DNA from: SSEF01 sp964604195
GTDB taxonomy: Bacteria; Patescibacteriota; Minisyncoccia; Moranbacterales; UBA1568
Length of the DNA: 23,143 nucleotides
NCBI GenBank assembly: GCA_964604195.1
Contig: CAZRXW010000015.1
Location: 1-23,143 of the forward strand
Direction of reading: 5' to 3'
Shown here: piece after piece, positions 21,051 through 23,143 of the stretch
Position numbering within the stretch: the first letter of the stretch is position 1
Layout of the letters: each line of letters starts with the position of its first letter
The notes under the pieces: model-generated
The model's input: the letters and a program-made list of their open reading frames with translations, nothing else
The model's database searches: none
What the model was told of the DNA's origin: nothing
Program-made: the position numbers and the translations under genes

Positions 21051-21989
21051 ATGCGTTCTTTGCTTTTTGGTCTTATCATCCTGAGCATAGGGAGTTTTTT
21101 TCTCTGGCAGTATCGCAATAATACTGACGAGCGTTTTTTTCATCCTCAATCAGTTGAAGTATTTTTTCATGTCCATGGTCTTTTCCTGGGGAGAGTCGAG
21201 ACTGGAACCGCTACTGTTGGAGAATTTCTTCTGGAACAAGGACTTGGTTTACGAACTGAGGATACGGTATTGCCTACCCGCGAAGCACGTATCATTCCTG
21301 GTATACATATCTGGTTTGAACCAGCGAGATCATTGACTATCCAAGTGGATGGGAAAAAACAAACTATTCAAACTCGTGCCAAAACAAACGAGGATGTTTT
21401 GTTAGAACAGCAGATTATTCTTGATGAGGACGATCTGGTAGAACCAGGAAGAGAGACGGTGGCAGGAGGAGGGGCTACGCTTCAGATCACCCGAGTAGAG
21501 ATTCGTGAAGAATACAGAGATGTTCCTATTGAATATACAACGGAGGTGGCTGAGGATAGTGAGCTTTCCTGGCGAGTAAAAAAAGTAATTCAGAAAGGAG
21601 AAAAGGGAACGAAACGAACAACCTATAGGGTGAGTTATCACGACGGAAAAGAGGTAAGGCGTAAAATACTCGAAACAAAAATTCTTAGAGAACCAGTCGT
21701 AGAAAAAGTGGTCCAGGGTACCTATGTGAAGCTTGGAAAAAGTCACCGGGGCGCGGCGTCGTGGTATGCTTGGACGGGAACAATGGCCGCAGCTAATCCC
21801 TGGCTTCCCAAAGGGAGTTATGTAAAAGTGACGAACCTTGATAATGGGAAATCGGTTATTGTCGTGATTAACGACCGAGGCCCCTTTGTGCCCGGAAGGA
21901 TTATCGATCTTGATAAAGTAGCTTTTGCTAAAATTGCTTCTGTTGGTGCCGGAGTGATCAATGTTAAGATGGAGGAAATCGTGAATTAG
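21051..21989 (+). CDS. DUF348/G5/RlpA-type cell wall protein
   Basis: 312 residues, exported and anchored by an N-terminal hydrophobic segment (1-20). Two DUF348-like repeats follow (about 34-80 and 95-140), then a G5 domain (about 143-222, with YTTEVAEDSELSWRVKKVIQKGEKGTKRTTYRVSYHDGK). The C-terminal double-psi beta-barrel (about 233-308) is RlpA-like: GAASWYAWTGTMAAANPWLPKGSYVKVTN, then VVINDRGPFVPGRIIDLDKVAF with the conserved acidic DRGPF and RIIDL. The AAH histidine of classical RlpA is absent (AAAN here), so lytic activity is uncertain. The architecture parallels YabE-type wall-remodelling proteins. It begins 2 nt after comM and has no separate binding site, so translational coupling is likely. 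Confidence 0.85.
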   Translation: MRSLLFGLIILSIGSFFLWQYRNNTDERFFHPQSVEVFFHVHGLFLGRVETGTATVGEFLLEQGLGLRTEDTVLPTREARIIPGIHIWFEPARSLTIQVDGKKQTIQTRAKTNEDVLLEQQIILDEDDLVEPGRETVAGGGATLQITRVEIREEYRDVPIEYTTEVAEDSELSWRVKKVIQKGEKGTKRTTYRVSYHDGKEVRRKILETKILREPVVEKVVQGTYVKLGKSHRGAASWYAWTGTMAAANPWLPKGSYVKVTNLDNGKSVIVVINDRGPFVPGRIIDLDKVAFAKIASVGAGVINVKMEEIVN

Positions 21990-22007
21990 AATTATAGAAT
22001 ACAAACC

Positions 22008-22042
22008 TACCTCACTTGGAAGTCGGACTTCCAAGTGAGGTA
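22008..22042. repeat. Palindromic repeat, copy 1 (16-bp perfect stem)
   Basis: TACCTCACTTGGAAGT (22008-22023) is an exact inverted repeat of 22027-22042 around CGG. No T-run follows; TATACT (22041-22046), a -10-like box, overlaps its right edge. Its core matches two copies at 22501 and 22548 inside the next gene. Confidence 0.9.
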
Positions 22043-22066
22043 TACTAGAGATAAAATAAACAGATA

Positions 22067-23143
22067 GTGACTTTTGAATTTGTGAAGCTTCTTTCTCTCA
22101 AATCCTTCCTCCTCACCCTCTCCTTTCTTACAGTTCCCCTTTTTGGGTATCTCTTTTGGCATGCTTCCACCACTCCCGATACGCTCTCCGATCTAAGAGA
22201 CTTCTCTCCTACTCTTGGTACCAAAGTCATTGAAAATCTCTCTACTCTCCCTACACTCCCTATCCAAGAAGACAAAGATCATTTCAAGATTGAAGATGCT
22301 ACCAAAGACGGTATCAATATAGAGTACGCTAACCAAGGAGAAAACCAACTCCAAACCAATATCCCCAAACAAATCATCTCCTTCCCCAAAGATCCCAAGC
22401 AACCGATTGAAGTAAGGCTTGATAACGAAAGAGTCATCCCTATCCAGGATCAGAGTCAAGAAGACTACACTGTAGACACGCTCATTGCCGACCAAAACAA
22501 CTTGGAAGCCGAACTGCCAAGTCAAAAAAAATGGTGGGAAAAGATACTTGGAAGTTCGGCTTCCAAACAAGAAGAGAAGCGGTATCTTCGGTATACTAGC
22601 TCTGATGGGAGGAAGACTCTTCTCTATGCTTACGAAAAAGACCAAGCTACCGGAGAGAAGAAGCTGAAGCATTGGACGCTCTATGCATCTGGTACGGGCC
22701 TCGAAGAAGAAAAATACCAGCTCGACAATGTCAAACTGAAGATCAACGAAAATGGTGATGCCGAGGTCTTTTACTTTGGTGAGCAACAAATTCAGAATGA
22801 AGCAGTCAAAGCGGAAGTGGCTCCCTCACTCCTCGAACGAGCGCAGAAGACCCTTGAGAAAGACTTGGGGAATGATATCTTCAACAATCAAACTCCTGAC
22901 TTCATTATCCCGAGACCCTACTACCTCAATAGTCAGGGAGAGAAACGAGACATCGATTGGAAGTGGGATGAAGAAAAGAAAACGCTTTCTGTTTCTTTCT
23001 CTCCTGAGAGTTATCCAGTCGCTCTTGATCCGACCTTGAGTTTCACGGTGCCAGGACAGAGTAATACGGGGAGTGTGGTGACCGGTGGATCCTCCAGTTA
23101 TTTCGGCTATTCCCTTACCGCTGGCGACTTTAACGCTGACGGG
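22067..23143 (+). CDS. Large FG-GAP-type surface protein, N-terminal part
   Basis: The frame is open from a TAA at 22052 to the window end, giving at least 359 residues. The start is not ATG: GTG at 22067 or GTG at 22082. A hydrophobic segment (about 7-32, LLSLKSFLLTLSFLTVPLFGYLFW) is a signal peptide or anchor. The middle part is hydrophilic with many beta-type patterns (YLRYTSSDGRKTLLYAYEK). A WKWDEEKKTLSVSFSPESYPVALDPTLSF segment leads into the first FG-GAP/VCBS-like unit (SSYFGYSLTAGDFNADG), a calcium-binding propeller blade. No methionine occurs in the 359 residues. Codons ending in C (CTC, ACC) are more frequent than in neighbours. Two palindromic repeat copies lie in frame. Likely a large adhesin-like protein. 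Confidence 0.8.
   Translation, partial: MTFEFVKLLSLKSFLLTLSFLTVPLFGYLFWHASTTPDTLSDLRDFSPTLGTKVIENLSTLPTLPIQEDKDHFKIEDATKDGINIEYANQGENQLQTNIPKQIISFPKDPKQPIEVRLDNERVIPIQDQSQEDYTVDTLIADQNNLEAELPSQKKWWEKILGSSASKQEEKRYLRYTSSDGRKTLLYAYEKDQATGEKKLKHWTLYASGTGLEEEKYQLDNVKLKINENGDAEVFYFGEQQIQNEAVKAEVAPSLLERAQKTLEKDLGNDIFNNQTPDFIIPRPYYLNSQGEKRDIDWKWDEEKKTLSVSFSPESYPVALDPTLSFTVPGQSNTGSVVTGGSSSYFGYSLTAGDFNADG
22501..22521. repeat. Palindromic repeat, copy 2 (inside coding sequence)
   Basis: CTTGGAAG and CTGCCAAG flank a CCGAA loop (one mismatch). Its 19-nt core, TTGGAAGCCGAACTGCCAA, matches the reverse complement of copy 3 at 18 of 19 positions. In frame it encodes LEAELPS. Confidence 0.75.
22548..22566. 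repeat. Palindromic repeat, copy 3 (inside coding sequence)
   Basis: TTGGAAG (22548-22554) pairs perfectly with CTTCCAA (22560-22566) around TTCGG. It lies 27 nt after copy 2 in inverted orientation. In frame it encodes LGSSASK. Confidence 0.8.

Noticed and set aside
1..23143. Recoding of UGA as glycine or tryptophan.
   Set aside because: Genes ending in TGA stop where expected and no conserved protein needs read-through of UGA; Gly and Trp use normal codons.
1..23143. CRISPR arrays, insertion-sequence transposases or prophage genes.
   Set aside because: No regularly spaced direct repeats, no transposase or phage structural protein motifs were seen on either strand.

Overview
The window reads as a chromosomal stretch from a small-genome bacterium of the Candidate Phyla Radiation (Patescibacteria). 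The basis is indirect: a 241-residue TilS that is only the catalytic core, a guanylate kinase with a non-canonical P-loop, several short exported or single-pass proteins of no recognised family placed beside housekeeping genes, many genes without a Shine-Dalgarno sequence, and a DUF348/G5/RlpA-type wall protein. UGA acts as a normal stop, so a Gracilibacteria-type code is not supported. The exact phylum cannot be named from sequence alone.

Layout. 1-442: gene-free leader with a consensus promoter, hairpins and a chain of tiny ORFs. 443-2565: two exported proteins of unknown role, start to stop 2 nt apart. 2636-2799: tRNA-Val(GAC) on the minus strand, enclosed by a 19-bp inverted repeat that interrupts a second, broken tRNA-like sequence. 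2847-8155 (minus strand): rpsA, gmk, tilS, then ftsH and a six-segment membrane protein. The rpsA promoter is clear, and its leader holds a terminator-like hairpin. 8433-11974 (plus): degenerate metallo-beta-lactamase-fold protein, single-pass membrane protein, gyrA, terminator. 12023-12482: small GC-rich unit with its own promoter, a Cys-rich 76-residue ORF and two strong palindromes. 12483-15693: rpsO, a NYN-domain nuclease-like gene, and pnp with a long hairpin in its leader. 15776-16948: anchored protein of unknown role. 17098-17656: strong promoter, about 520 nt of highly folded non-coding sequence and a terminator, the best candidate here for an undescribed or divergent structured RNA. 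17704-18968: yraN, a DksA/TraR-like protein lacking most zinc ligands, and lspA. 19023-19393: GC-rich CheY gene broken by one missing base, which looks foreign. 19513-21989: comM/yifB and the G5/RlpA wall protein. 22008-23143: a palindromic repeat followed by a large FG-GAP-type surface protein cut by the window edge. Two more copies of the palindrome lie inside its coding sequence.

Functions. The core is information processing and RNA turnover (rpsA, gmk, tilS, gyrA, rpsO, pnp, tRNA-Val), membrane protein quality control and lipoprotein maturation (ftsH, lspA), DNA uptake or processing (comM, yraN), and the cell surface. The rpsO/pnp proximity is conserved widely in bacteria. Recurrent promoters with a TACAGT -10 box at 17-nt spacing are seen before three units.
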